From NCBI RefSeq assembly GCF_005484585.1, contig NZ_CP039435.1, forward strand, positions 124,001 through 188,000: 64,000 nucleotides of DNA, written 5' to 3'. The notes beneath the pieces are model-generated. The model ran no database searches and was not told where the DNA came from. It saw only the letters and a list, made by a program, of their open reading frames with translations. The position numbers were made by a program, and so were the translations under genes. This document shows, piece by piece, positions 55,940 through 64,000 of the stretch. The DNA comes from Brevundimonas sp. SGAir0440. Its GTDB lineage: Bacteria; Pseudomonadota; Alphaproteobacteria; Caulobacterales; Caulobacteraceae. Numbering within the stretch: the stretch's first letter is position 1; each line of letters starts with the position of its first letter.

Positions 55940-56715
55940 CAGATCACTTTGAACAGACGCAGGGCCTGATAGCCGGCGGACAGGAGCACCACGGCGCCGA
56001 CGCCGTAGGTGAGAGCGCGGCGCGGGGCGATGCGGGCGATGACGCCGGCGAAGGGGGCGGCGATCAGGCCGCCGAGAATCAGGCCCAGCACCGCCATGGC
56101 GTGGGTGGAGAAGCCCTCGGCCTCCTGCCAGTGGCCGGTCAGCAGGGCGACCAGGAAGGTCGCGGAAATGGCGGAGGTGACGAAGAACTCCGCCGTATTG
56201 GTGGTGCCGATCGAGACGCGCGGATCCTGGCCCGTGCCGACCAGGGTGGTGGTGACCGTGGGTCCCCAGCCGCCGCCGCCGATGGCGTCGAAGAAGCCGC
56301 CGACCAGACCCAAGGGGCCGGCGAACTTGCGCGGGAAGATCCGCTCGCGCGTCTGACGCGTGGCGCGCCAGATGATCACGACGCCCATGATGGCCAGATA
56401 GGTGGTGATGAAGGGCTTGAGCAGATCGCCGTCGATGCTGGTCAGGACGAAGGCGCCGAAGCCGCCGCCGACGACGCCGCCGAGCGCCAGCGGCACGAAC
56501 AGTTTCCAGTTCACGTTCTTGTTGACCGTATGCGACCCGGCCGAGGCCGCCGTGGTGAAGACCTCGGCGGCATGGACGCTGGCGGACGCCGTCGCGGGCG
56601 GCACGCCAAACGACAGCAGGACGGTGGAGGAAATCACGCCATAGGCCATGCCCAGCGCCCCATCCACGATCTGGGCCAGAAATCCGACGGCGAGGAAGAG
56701 CAGGAAATCTTGCAT
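55939..56715 (-). CDS. TauE/SafE-family sulfite/sulfonate exporter
   Basis: A 258-residue membrane protein with about eight hydrophobic segments. TauE/SafE features are VGFLAQIVDGALGMAYGVIS, ASVHAAEVFTTAASAGSH and its second-half mirror VGGFFDAIGGGGWGPTVTTT. The family exports sulfite, sulfoacetate or related anions. It lies 34 bases after an Rrf2 regulator on the same strand, probably one transcript. That pairing supports a sulfur-related role, but the substrate is inference. Confidence 0.88.
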   Translation of the reverse strand: MQDFLLFLAVGFLAQIVDGALGMAYGVISSTVLLSFGVPPATASASVHAAEVFTTAASAGSHTVNKNVNWKLFVPLALGGVVGGGFGAFVLTSIDGDLLKPFITTYLAIMGVVIIWRATRQTRERIFPRKFAGPLGLVGGFFDAIGGGGWGPTVTTTLVGTGQDPRVSIGTTNTAEFFVTSAISATFLVALLTGHWQEAEGFSTHAMAVLGLILGGLIAAPFAGVIARIAPRRALTYGVGAVVLLSAGYQALRLFKVI

Positions 56716-56749
56716 GGCGGCCTCTGCAATAGGGGGCGAACGGTGCGGG

Positions 56750-57190
56750 CTATTTCCCTAGTCGGTCAATAGGAGAAGAAGTGACGGCGGCTTGCAGAAG
56801 GGTTCGCGCCTCGAAGACGGCGGCGATCGCGTCGCGCCCGTCCTGAAGCACAGGCTGCAACGGACAGGTCTCGACATCCGGGCAGGTTTCGCATGGACCA
56901 TAGGCGGTGCGCGAGGCGCAGGGCGCGAGGGCCAGCGGGCCTTCCAGCGCGCGGATGACATCGGCGAAGCTGATGGCGTCGGCGGGCGCGCCCAGCGCAT
57001 AGCCGCCCGCCCTGCCCCGCTTCGAGGCCAGCAGACCCCGACGGCGCAGATCCAGCAGAATGGCCTCCAGGAACTTTCGCGGAGCCGCCGCCGCCTCGGC
57101 AATCTCGGCGATGGTTGCGGGACCACCGTCCGGCAGACCGGCCAGATGCACCATGGCGCGCAGAGCATAGCGAGACCGGTTCGACAGCAT
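56750..57190 (-). CDS. Rrf2-family transcriptional regulator with four clustered cysteines
   Basis: A 146-residue winged-helix regulator. The Rrf2 start is MLSNRSRYALRAMVHLAGLP, the recognition part ATIAEIAEAAAAPRKFLEAI and the wing GLLASKRGRAGGYALG. Cys91, Cys100, Cys103 and Cys109 form C-x8-C-x2-C-x5-C, wider than the three-Cys IscR set but consistent with Fe-S or thiol sensing. The next gene in the transcript is TauE/SafE, so it may sense sulfur or redox state. It is neither clearly IscR (no isc genes) nor NsrR. Confidence 0.88.
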   Translation of the reverse strand: MLSNRSRYALRAMVHLAGLPDGGPATIAEIAEAAAAPRKFLEAILLDLRRRGLLASKRGRAGGYALGAPADAISFADVIRALEGPLALAPCASRTAYGPCETCPDVETCPLQPVLQDGRDAIAAVFEARTLLQAAVTSSPIDRLGK

Positions 57191-57247
57191 GATCCGTGAT
57201 CGCCCGGCTGAGCCGCCGACGCAAGCTGGGGGAACTCGATCCGGCCC

Positions 57248-57853
57248 TCAGGCGAGGCGCGCCACCGCCTCCAGAATCTGCGCGCCGTTATAGGGTTTCA
57301 GCACCAGGGCCTCGGCCATGTCCGCATTCTTCGCGGCGGCGGCGACATCGCCGGAGATGAAGATGACCCGTACGGCCCAGCGATCCGTCAGGACGCGGGC
57401 CAGTTCCACCCCGGTCATCTCGCCCGACAGATTGATGTCCAGCAAGGCCGCATCGATGCTGTGCAGCGCAGCGGCGGCCTCGGCGGCGGCGGCGCTGTGG
57501 AACGGGCCGACGACATTGTGACCCGCCTCGGTCAACAGTTCGGTCAGCGAGGCGGCGGCGTCGGGATCGTCCTCGACCACCAGCAGGGTCAGGGCCTCGA
57601 CCTCGGCCGGCGCCGTGGCGTCAAGCGGCGCCTGGCGCGTGATCACGGCGCGAAGGTCGCGCCAGACATCGGTCGAGGGGCGGTCGGTGTCCAGATCATA
57701 GATGGCGGCCATGGCCTTCAGTTCGCGGGCATCCTCGGGCGACAGGTCGCCGCCGGTCTCGGCCAGACGGCTGTCGTACAGGCGGCACAGGCGATCGACG
57801 CTTTCGGCGACCTCGGCGGCGTCGGGATGCGACGGGGGCGGGCGATCGAACAT
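57248..57853 (-). CDS. Orphan single-domain response regulator with N-terminal extension
   Basis: A 201-residue protein. Residues 1-85 are a helical region of unknown function (AAEVAESVDRLCRLYDSRLA, LSPEDARELKAMAAIYDLD). The C-terminal receiver (about 88-200) has acidic pocket Asp95/Asp96 (VVEDDPDA), phospho-acceptor Asp139 (ALLDINLSG), Ser167 (FISGD) and Lys186 (LKPYN). There is no output domain. GGAGG five bases before ATG 57853 fixes the start. No kinase is adjacent, so the partner is unknown. Confidence 0.85.
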   Translation of the reverse strand: MFDRPPPSHPDAAEVAESVDRLCRLYDSRLAETGGDLSPEDARELKAMAAIYDLDTDRPSTDVWRDLRAVITRQAPLDATAPAEVEALTLLVVEDDPDAAASLTELLTEAGHNVVGPFHSAAAAEAAAALHSIDAALLDINLSGEMTGVELARVLTDRWAVRVIFISGDVAAAAKNADMAEALVLKPYNGAQILEAVARLA

Positions 57854-58058
57854 GGCGTCCTCCTTAAGGTTGTTCGATCTCAACTAATGGCTTCAAGCCG
57901 ATTGCGTCACCGCGACTGACGCCATCGTGACCCGGCCGTTATCGCCGATCACAAGCGCGGCGCCGGCGCCGGTCCACGCCCCGACACGGCTTGCAATCGA
58001 CACGACGCCCCCCGGCGGGTAAGGACGGCGCTCCGCTTTTTCTCAGGACATTTCCCTC

Positions 58059-59126
58059 TTGCGACTGCCCAAGGCCCGTCTCGATCAGGTGCTCGACCGT
58101 TTCCACGAGGTGGAGGCGCGCATGGGTTCGGCGACGGACGGCGCCGAGATCGTGCGGCTGTCCAAGGAGCACGCCGAGCTGAAGCCCGTCGTCGATGCGG
58201 TTCAGGGCCTGGCTCGCGCGCGCGCCGAAATGGCGGACCTGGAAGCCATGACGGCCGATCCGGAAATGGCGGCGATGGCCGAGGAAGAGCTGCGGGCGCT
58301 GACCGACAGGCTGCCCGAGCTGGAACGCGAAGTCGCGCTGCTGCTGGCCCCGCGCGACGCCGACGAGAACGCCTCGGCCGTGCTGGAAGTGCGCGCCGGC
58401 ACCGGCGGGGACGAGGCGGCCCTGTTCGCGGGCGATCTGTTCCGCATGTATTCGCGCTACGCCGCCTCGCGCGGCTGGCGGATCGAGCTGGATTCCGCGA
58501 CCGAGGGCGACGCCGGCGGCTATAAGGAAATCATCGCCACGGTGACGGGCGAGGGCGTGTTCGGCCGGCTGAAGTTCGAAAGCGGCGTTCACCGGGTGCA
58601 GCGGGTGCCGACGACCGAGTCGCAAGGGCGCATCCACACCTCTGCGGCGACGGTGGCGGTCCTGCCCGAGGTCGAGGACGTGGAGATCGAAATCCACGAC
58701 AAGGACATCCGCATCGACACCTTCCGCGCGTCGGGTTCGGGCGGGCAGCACGTCAATACGACCGATTCCGCCGTGCGCATCACCCACCTGCCCACCGGCA
58801 TCATGGTGACGTCGTCGGAGAAGTCCCAGCACGTCAACCGCGACAAGGCGATGAAGAACCTGCGCGTGCGCCTGTACGACATGCAGCGCCAGGCCAAGGA
58901 CCTGGCCCGCTCGGACAGCCGCAAGTCGCAGGTCGGTTCGGGCGACCGGTCCGAACGGATCCGCACCTACAACTATCCGCAAGGGCGGGTCAGCGATCAC
59001 CGCATCAACCTGACCCTGCACAGCCTGCCCCAGATCATGGAAGGCGACATCGATCCGCTGCTGAACGCCCTGATCGCCGAGGACCAGGCGGCGCGTCTGG
59101 CCGATCTGGAAGCCGAGTTCGGCTGA
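58059..59126 (+). CDS. prfA: Peptide chain release factor 1
   Basis: Terminates translation at UAA/UAG. The protein has 355 residues. The peptide anticodon is Pro184-Thr185-Thr186 ([14 protein letters not shown]), fitting the RF1 PxT pattern, and the GGQ at 228-230 ([16 protein letters not shown]) triggers hydrolysis. The start is TTG 58059 with AGGA about ten bases upstream, since no ATG is available before MRLPKARL. prmC, which methylates the GGQ Gln and often follows prfA, is absent here; the next gene is on the other strand. Confidence 0.95.
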   Translation: MRLPKARLDQVLDRFHEVEARMGSATDGAEIVRLSKEHAELKPVVDAVQGLARARAEMADLEAMTADPEMAAMAEEELRALTDRLPELEREVALLLAPRDADENASAVLEVRAGTGGDEAALFAGDLFRMYSRYAASRGWRIELDSATEGDAGGYKEIIATVTGEGVFGRLKFESGVHRVQRVPTTESQGRIHTSAATVAVLPEVEDVEIEIHDKDIRIDTFRASGSGGQHVNTTDSAVRITHLPTGIMVTSSEKSQHVNRDKAMKNLRVRLYDMQRQAKDLARSDSRKSQVGSGDRSERIRTYNYPQGRVSDHRINLTLHSLPQIMEGDIDPLLNALIAEDQAARLADLEAEFG

Positions 59127-59516
59127 TCAGCCCAGGACGCCGGTCAGCGGCAGCCACAGCACCACGCCGGTGACGGCGGTGTAGGCGGCGAAGGCATGCA
59201 CCGACTTCAACCGGCCGCTGGCCAGGGGGCTGTCGAGATCGGCGCGGTTGACCCACAGCAGATAGGCGGCCTGGATCGCCCAACCGGCGAGAAAGGCGAC
59301 CACGGCCCAGGCGCTGAGCGCCGCCAGGGCGACGCCGGACATCAGCACCACCACGCCGCCCAAGGCGATCACGCCGTCTGCGATCTGATCGTCTGCCGGA
59401 ACGGCGATGACGCCGGACAGCGCCCGTTGCAGACGCCAGTTGAGCCAGGCCTGATACAACAGCATCAGTCCGCCCAAGACGTAGAACATCCCTATCGCGC
59501 GCGCCGCCCACTCCAT
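59127..59516 (-). CDS. Small membrane protein, unknown function
   Basis: A 129-residue protein with four hydrophobic segments: AIGMFYVLGGLMLLYQAWL, GVIALGGVVVLMSGVALAAL, AWAVVAFLAGWAIQAAYLLW and AFAAYTAVTGVVLWLPLTGV. Polar loops include RADLDSPLASGRLKS. No family assigned. It abuts the prfA stop tail to tail with no gap. Confidence 0.72.
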   Translation of the reverse strand: MEWAARAIGMFYVLGGLMLLYQAWLNWRLQRALSGVIAVPADDQIADGVIALGGVVVLMSGVALAALSAWAVVAFLAGWAIQAAYLLWVNRADLDSPLASGRLKSVHAFAAYTAVTGVVLWLPLTGVLG

Positions 59517-59630
59517 GTCCGAAATAAGGCGCCATTTTCGGCGCTTGTAATCAGGGAAAATGCGTCGCCGATTCGGATCGTTAACGACCGGCGCAAATTA
59601 GACACAACCGTTGGTCTGCGAGCGCGCCCG

Positions 59631-60242
59631 CTAAGCTTTGGCGGACAGGGCGCGCTGAACCGCCGGACGCGCCTTCATGCGCTCGAAGTGCGCCTGGACG
59701 CGCGGGAATGCGGCGATGTCCACGCCGTCGCTTTCCAGCCAGCCGGCGAAGGTGAACAGATAGGGGTCCGCGACCGTATAGGCGTCGCCCATCGCCCATT
59801 CGCCGGTCAGGTCCGCCTCGATCAACGCAAAGCCGTCGCGCATGTTCTGCGTGACCTTGGCCGCCATCGACGCCTGGGCGGCGGCGTCGTCGCTCCACCG
59901 CGCGGCGCGGCGACCGTGGGCGTGGGCGACGTGGACGGTGGTGGCCAGATAGAGGTTGAACGCCTGCATCCGCGCAAAGGCGAAGGGATCGGTCGGCGCC
60001 AGAAAGCCGGGCGGCGACAGGGCGGCGATGTGCGCCAGAATGGCGGGGCTCTCGGTCAGGACGCCCTGATCGGTCGCGAGCGCAGGAACGCGGCCCTTGG
60101 GATTGATCGCCAGATAGGCCGCCTCGCGTTGCTCGGCCCTGGCGAAGTCGACCAGACGAACCTCATAGGCCAGCCCCGACTCCTCCAGCGCAATATGGCT
60201 GGCCCGGCTGCAGGATCCGGTCGCGGCGTAGAGGGTCAGCAT
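59631..60242 (-). CDS. Glutathione S-transferase-like protein
   Basis: A 203-residue GST fold. The thioredoxin-like N-terminus is MLTLYAATGSCSRASHIALE with Cys11 and Ser12 at the catalytic edge, then INPKGRVPALATDQGVLTES (cis-Pro and the glutathione-binding ES pair). The all-helical C-terminal domain has DAYTVADPYLFTFAGWLES, the conserved N-capping Asp motif. The pattern resembles beta-class bacterial GSTs. The substrate is unknown. ATG 60242 is chosen; the frame opens to 60281 through the sucB terminator. Confidence 0.9.
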   Translation of the reverse strand: MLTLYAATGSCSRASHIALEESGLAYEVRLVDFARAEQREAAYLAINPKGRVPALATDQGVLTESPAILAHIAALSPPGFLAPTDPFAFARMQAFNLYLATTVHVAHAHGRRAARWSDDAAAQASMAAKVTQNMRDGFALIEADLTGEWAMGDAYTVADPYLFTFAGWLESDGVDIAAFPRVQAHFERMKARPAVQRALSAKA

Positions 60243-60264
60243 GGTCGCGCCTCGCAGCAAAGAA

Positions 60265-60291
60265 AAAGGCGGCGAGATCATCGCCGCCTTT
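60265..60291 (-). terminator. Rho-independent terminator of sucAB
   Basis: An 11-bp perfect stem AAAGGCGGCGA (60265-60275) and TCGCCGCCTTT (60281-60291). On the minus strand it is followed by TTCTTTG. It lies eight bases after the sucB stop and before the GST start. Confidence 0.85.
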
Positions 60292-60298
60292 CAGGAAA

Positions 60299-61864
60299 TC
60301 AGAGGTCCAGCAGGGCCCGCGCCGGATCTTCCAGCAGTTCCTTGACCCGGACCAGGAAGGTCACGGCTTCCTTGCCGTCGACGATGCGGTGATCGTAGCT
60401 GAGGGCCAGATACATCATCGGGCGGATCTTGACCTCGCCGTTGATGGCCATCGGGCGCTGGACGATGTTGTGCATGCCCAGGATGCCCGACTGCGGCGCA
60501 TTCAGGATCGGCGTCGACATCAGCGAGCCATAGGTGCCGCCGTTGGTGATGGTGAAGGTGCCGCCCTGCATCTGATCCATGGTCAGCGAGCCGTCACGCG
60601 CGGCCTTGCCCAGGGCGCCGATGCCCTTTTCGATGCCGGCGAGCGACAGGGTGTCGGCGTCACGCAGGACCGGAACCACCAGCCCCTTGTCGGTGCCGAC
60701 GGCGACGCCGATGTCGTAGTGGTTCTTGTAGATGATGTCCGTGCCGTCGATCTCGGCGTTGACGGCCGGGATCTCATGCAGGGCCGCGACGACGGCCTTG
60801 GTGAAGAAGGACATGAAGCCCAGCTTCACGCCGTGGCGCTTTTCGAACACGTCCTTGTACTGGGCGCGCAGGGCCATGACGTTGGTCATGTCCACCTCGT
60901 TGAAGGTGGTCAGCTGGGCGGCGGTGTTCTGCGATTCCTTCAGGCGGCGGGCGATGGTCTGACGCAGGCGCGTCATCTTCACCCGCTCTTCGCGCGGCTG
61001 GTCGGCGCGCGGGGCGGCCGGAGCGGCGGCGGCGGCAGGAGCCGGCGCCGAGGCCTGGCCGATGGCGGCGATGGCGTCGGCCTTGGTGATGTTGCCCTTC
61101 GGTCCCGTGGCGTTGATGGCCTTGGGATCCAGATTGTTCTCGCCGACCACGCGCTGGACGGCGGGCGACAGGGTTTCGTTTCTGGCGGTCGAGACCTGGG
61201 CCGAGCCGGTGTTGGCCGGGGCGGCGGCGGGCGCCGGAGCGGCTGCGGCGGGAGCCGAGGCGGCGGCGGGCGCGCTCGCAGCACCCGAACCCGAGCCCGA
61301 TCCTGAGATTGAGCCGATCTTCTGGCCCGGCGTGACGGTCGCGCCTTCGTCGGCGGCGATCGTCAGAACGCCGTCAGCCGGGGCGGAGACTTCGACCGCG
61401 ACCTTGTCGGTCTCGATCTCGACCAGCAGTTCGTCCTTCTTGACCGTGTCGCCGTTCTTCTTGACCCACTTGCCCATCGAGCCTTCGGCGACGCTCTCGC
61501 CCATGACCGGGACGGTGATGTCGATCGCGGCGGCGGCCGGAGCAGCGGCGGCCGGCGCGGCCTTGGCGTCAGCTTTGGCGGCCTTGGCCGGGGCAGCGGC
61601 GGGCGCAGCGGCCGGAGCGCCGGCGGACGCGCCTTCCGTCACCGAACCCAGCACCGTGCCGGGAACGACGTTATCGCCCTCGGCCGCCTTGATGTCGCCC
61701 AGCACGCCGTCGGCGGGCGAGACGACTTCCAGCGAGACCTTGTCGGTCTCCAGCTCGACCAGCAGTTCGTCCTTCTTGACCGGATCACCGACCTTCTTGG
61801 TCCACTTTGCGATGGTGGCTTCGGTGACGGATTCACCGAGGGCGGGGGTCAGGATGTCGGCCAT
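60299..61864 (-). CDS. sucB: 2-oxoglutarate dehydrogenase E2 (dihydrolipoyl succinyltransferase), two lipoyl domains
   Basis: Core of the 2-oxoglutarate dehydrogenase complex; 521 residues. Two lipoyl domains are present: Lys42 in [11 protein letters not shown] and Lys154 in [11 protein letters not shown], joined by Ala/Pro/Lys-rich flexible linkers. The peripheral subunit-binding domain ([20 protein letters not shown]) follows, then the catalytic domain ending with His492 and Asp496 ([13 protein letters not shown]). Most E2o proteins have one lipoyl domain and about 400 residues. It lies 41 bases downstream of sucA in the same operon. Confidence 0.95.
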   Translation of the reverse strand: MADILTPALGESVTEATIAKWTKKVGDPVKKDELLVELETDKVSLEVVSPADGVLGDIKAAEGDNVVPGTVLGSVTEGASAGAPAAAPAAAPAKAAKADAKAAPAAAAPAAAAIDITVPVMGESVAEGSMGKWVKKNGDTVKKDELLVEIETDKVAVEVSAPADGVLTIAADEGATVTPGQKIGSISGSGSGSGAASAPAAASAPAAAAPAPAAAPANTGSAQVSTARNETLSPAVQRVVGENNLDPKAINATGPKGNITKADAIAAIGQASAPAPAAAAAPAAPRADQPREERVKMTRLRQTIARRLKESQNTAAQLTTFNEVDMTNVMALRAQYKDVFEKRHGVKLGFMSFFTKAVVAALHEIPAVNAEIDGTDIIYKNHYDIGVAVGTDKGLVVPVLRDADTLSLAGIEKGIGALGKAARDGSLTMDQMQGGTFTITNGGTYGSLMSTPILNAPQSGILGMHNIVQRPMAINGEVKIRPMMYLALSYDHRIVDGKEAVTFLVRVKELLEDPARALLDL

Positions 61865-61905
61865 GTCAGGTCCAGCTCGTCTCTAGTCGGTCTTTTGTAC
61901 GTGTA

Positions 61906-64000
61906 TCAGGCGAAGGCTTCGGTCGTGAAGGCTTCGAGTTCCTTCAGGTGCCGGCTCATCAGACCGGCGGCGGTCGAGGCCGATCCGGGACGGCCGACGT
62001 AGCGGGCGCGCTTGGCCTTCACGTCCAGCTTGTCCAGCGTCAACTCCAGCCACGGATCCACGAAGGTCCAGCCGCCCATGTTCTTCGGCTCTTCCTGGCA
62101 CCAGACCAGTTCGGCGTTGGGGAAGCGGGCCAGTTCCTTGCGCAGCGACTGGATCGGCCACGGATAGAACTGCTCCAGACGCAGGATGTAGACGTCGTCC
62201 ACCGCCTGACCGTCCTTGGCCTTCTTCTCGCGCGCGTCCAGCAGATCGTAATAGACCTTGCCCGAACACAGGATGACGCGGCGGATGTCCTTGTCCGCCT
62301 TGATCGTGATGCCGGCGATCTCGGGCCGCGTCTGGGCGTCGTCGTGCAGGACGCGGTGGAAGGACGAGCCTTCGGCCAGATCGGCCAGGCTGGATACCGC
62401 CTTCTTGTGACGCAGCAGCGACTTGGGCGTCATCAGGATCAGCGGCTTGCGGAACGGCCGGTGCATCTGGCGACGCAGGATGTGGAAATAGTTGGCCGGG
62501 GTGGTGCAATTGGCGACCTGCATATTGTCTTCGGCGCAGGCCTGCAGGAAGCGCTCCAGACGGGCCGAGGAGTGTTCCGGCCCCTGGCCTTCATAGCCGT
62601 GCGGCAGCAGCATGGTCAGGCCGCTCATGCGCAGCCACTTGCGTTCGCCCGAAGAGATGAACTGGTCGATCACCACCTGGGCGCCGTTCACGAAGTCGCC
62701 GAACTGGGCTTCCCACATGACCAGCGTATTGGGGTCGGCCAGCGAATAGCCGTACTCGAAGCCCAGCACGGCCTCTTCGGACAGGGCCGAGTCGATGACT
62801 TCGAAATTGGCCTGGCCTTCGCGCAGGTTGTTCAGCGGGATGTAGCGCTCTTCGGTCGTCTGATCGATGATGCCCGAGTGACGCTGCGAGAAGGTGCCGC
62901 GCACCGAATCCTGACCCGACAGACGGATCGGGAAACCTTCATCGACCAGCGAGGCGAAGGCCAGGCTCTCGGCCGTGGCCCAGTCCAGGCCCTGGCCCGA
63001 GGTGACGGCTTCGCGGCGACCGTCGATGACGCGCTTCAGCGTCTTGTGCATGTCGACGCTGTTGGGGATCGTGGTCAGGCGGTGGCCCAGGTCGGTCAGC
63101 TTGGCCAGCGGCACGGCGGTGTCGCCGCGCAGCTCGTCCTTGGGCGACTGGAAGCCCTGCCACTGGCCGTCCAGCCAGTCGGCCTTCTCGGCGGACCAGG
63201 TCTTGCCGGCCTCGAACTGCTCGTCGAGGAATTTCTCGAACCGCTCGACCTCGGCGTCCACCTCGGCCTGGCTGATCACGCCTTCGGCCACCAGACGCTG
63301 CGAATAGAGTTCGCGGGTCGAGGGCTGGGCGCGGATCTTCGAATACATCAGCGGCTGGGTGAAGGTGGGATCGTCGCCTTCGTTGTGGCCGAAGCGGCGG
63401 TAGCAGAACATGTCCACCACCACGTCCTTGTGGAACTTCTGGCGGTATTCGGTGGCCACCTTGGCGGCGAAGACGACCGCTTCGGGATCGTCGCCGTTCA
63501 CGTGGAAGATCGGCGCCTGGACCATCAGGGCCACATCCGACGGATAGGGCGACGAGCGCGAGTTGCGCGGGCTGGTGGTGAAGCCGATCTGGTTGTTGAT
63601 GACGAAGTGCAGCGTGCCGCCGGTGCGGTAGCCCTTCAGCCCCATCAGGGCGAAGCACTCCGCGACCACGCCCTGGCCGGCGAAGGCGGCGTCGCCGTGG
63701 ATCAGCAGCGGCACGACCTTCGAGCGGTCCAGCGCCCACTGCCCCTCGGGCACGCCCTCGTTGGCCTCGCGAATGTCGAACGCCTGTTTGGCGCGCGCCT
63801 TGCCCAGCACGACCGGGTTGACGATCTCGAGGTGAGACGGGTTGGCGGTCAGCGACAGGTGGACGTGGTTGCCGTCGAACTCGCGGTTCGACGAAGCGCC
63901 CATGTGATATTTGACGTCTCCCGAGCCCTCGATGTCGCTCGGCACGGCCGAGCCGCCCTGGAACTCGTGGAAGATGACCTTGTAGGGCTTGCCCATCACG
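61906..64000 (-). CDS. sucA: 2-oxoglutarate dehydrogenase E1 (5' truncated by window edge)
   Basis: Thiamine-diphosphate-dependent decarboxylase of the TCA cycle. The C-terminal 697 or so residues are visible; the N-terminus lies beyond the right edge. Diagnostic segments are IFHEFQGGSAVPSDIEGSGD, VKYHMGASSNREFDG, VHLSLTANPSHLEIVNPVVL, the ThDP region HGDAAFAGQGVVAECFALMG and FVINNQIGFTTSPRN, and later RGTFSQRHSGIIDQ and LPHGYEGQGPEHSSARLERF. The frame is intact. sucB follows, so the operon is sucA-sucB, with lpd not visible. Confidence 0.97.
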   Translation of the reverse strand, partial: VMGKPYKVIFHEFQGGSAVPSDIEGSGDVKYHMGASSNREFDGNHVHLSLTANPSHLEIVNPVVLGKARAKQAFDIREANEGVPEGQWALDRSKVVPLLIHGDAAFAGQGVVAECFALMGLKGYRTGGTLHFVINNQIGFTTSPRNSRSSPYPSDVALMVQAPIFHVNGDDPEAVVFAAKVATEYRQKFHKDVVVDMFCYRRFGHNEGDDPTFTQPLMYSKIRAQPSTRELYSQRLVAEGVISQAEVDAEVERFEKFLDEQFEAGKTWSAEKADWLDGQWQGFQSPKDELRGDTAVPLAKLTDLGHRLTTIPNSVDMHKTLKRVIDGRREAVTSGQGLDWATAESLAFASLVDEGFPIRLSGQDSVRGTFSQRHSGIIDQTTEERYIPLNNLREGQANFEVIDSALSEEAVLGFEYGYSLADPNTLVMWEAQFGDFVNGAQVVIDQFISSGERKWLRMSGLTMLLPHGYEGQGPEHSSARLERFLQACAEDNMQVANCTTPANYFHILRRQMHRPFRKPLILMTPKSLLRHKKAVSSLADLAEGSSFHRVLHDDAQTRPEIAGITIKADKDIRRVILCSGKVYYDLLDAREKKAKDGQAVDDVYILRLEQFYPWPIQSLRKELARFPNAELVWCQEEPKNMGGWTFVDPWLELTLDKLDVKAKRARYVGRPGSASTAAGLMSRHLKELEAFTTEAFA

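Noticed and set aside
59578-59587. TCGTTAACGA palindrome upstream of the small membrane gene
   Set aside because: Only ten bases, no matching second copy or TTAA-N7-TTAA spacing, so it could be chance.

Overview
This 64 kb window is a dense, GC-rich bacterial chromosome segment carrying 59 protein genes, of which the first and last are cut by the window edges. It suggests an alphaproteobacterium of the Caulobacterales, probably Brevundimonas-like. The evidence is a DivL-type pseudo-kinase with Tyr at the phospho-acceptor position, a full CtrA box (TTAA-N7-TTAA), a PhaR regulator, the ubiG/lysC/ptsP neighbourhood, a CIRCE-controlled groESL, an EcfG-type stress promoter and an NDUFA9-like complex I protein. 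The genus is inference. I see no rRNA, tRNA, CRISPR array, prophage, transposase or recognisable defence system. No gene-free stretch exceeds 300 bases; the longest are 27048-27345 and 20707-20987.

Layout. 1-5.4 kb: fur (partial), miaB, phoH, ybeY, lnt and an XRE regulator form a tightly packed plus-strand block. 5.4-8.9 kb: a Gre-factor paralogue, a flavoprotein and an exported M28 peptidase. 8.9-13.2 kb: divL, a zincin, marC and pyrF. 13.3-17.5 kb: an exported protein with 41-residue tandem repeats behind a CtrA box, an SDHAF4-like assembly factor, htpX and a second M28 peptidase. 17.6-20.7 kb: a thiolase, a hemolysin-III-like membrane protein, phaR and a small basic protein, together a polyhydroxyalkanoate-related neighbourhood. 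20.7-21 kb: a 41-bp direct repeat. 21-24.9 kb: a small membrane protein, HMG-CoA lyase translationally coupled to an ArnT-like glycosyltransferase, and a divergent GT2 enzyme. 25-27.8 kb: groESL and a glycine-zipper protein. 27.8-33.5 kb: pgi, recQ, the NDUFA9-like protein and DUF488. 33.5-40.3 kb: an M1 peptidase, an MFS exporter, AMP nucleosidase, an intergenic inverted repeat, a phosphoesterase and a lipid-kinase-like protein. 40.4-46.7 kb: two small lipoproteins, a DsbD/ScsB-like reductase, a hydrolase, an enoyl-CoA hydratase and mutM. 46.8-55.8 kb: an OPT transporter, ubiG, lysC, ptsP, a RodZ-like protein and ispG. 55.9-64 kb: TauE/SafE with an Rrf2 regulator, a response regulator, prfA, a GST, and sucB with sucA (partial).

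Most of the window is ordinary core genome. The less ordinary parts are regulatory and repetitive: a DivL with Tyr for His together with a candidate CtrA target (the 41-residue repeat protein), a likely general-stress promoter on a glycine-zipper lipoprotein, candidate PhaR-type sites before the thiolase and before amn, a palindrome before pgi, two intergenic repeat families, and an Rrf2 regulator with four clustered cysteines paired with a sulfite-exporter-family gene. I found nothing that I can firmly call a new system. The best candidate for new biology is the CtrA-box/41-residue-repeat exported protein.
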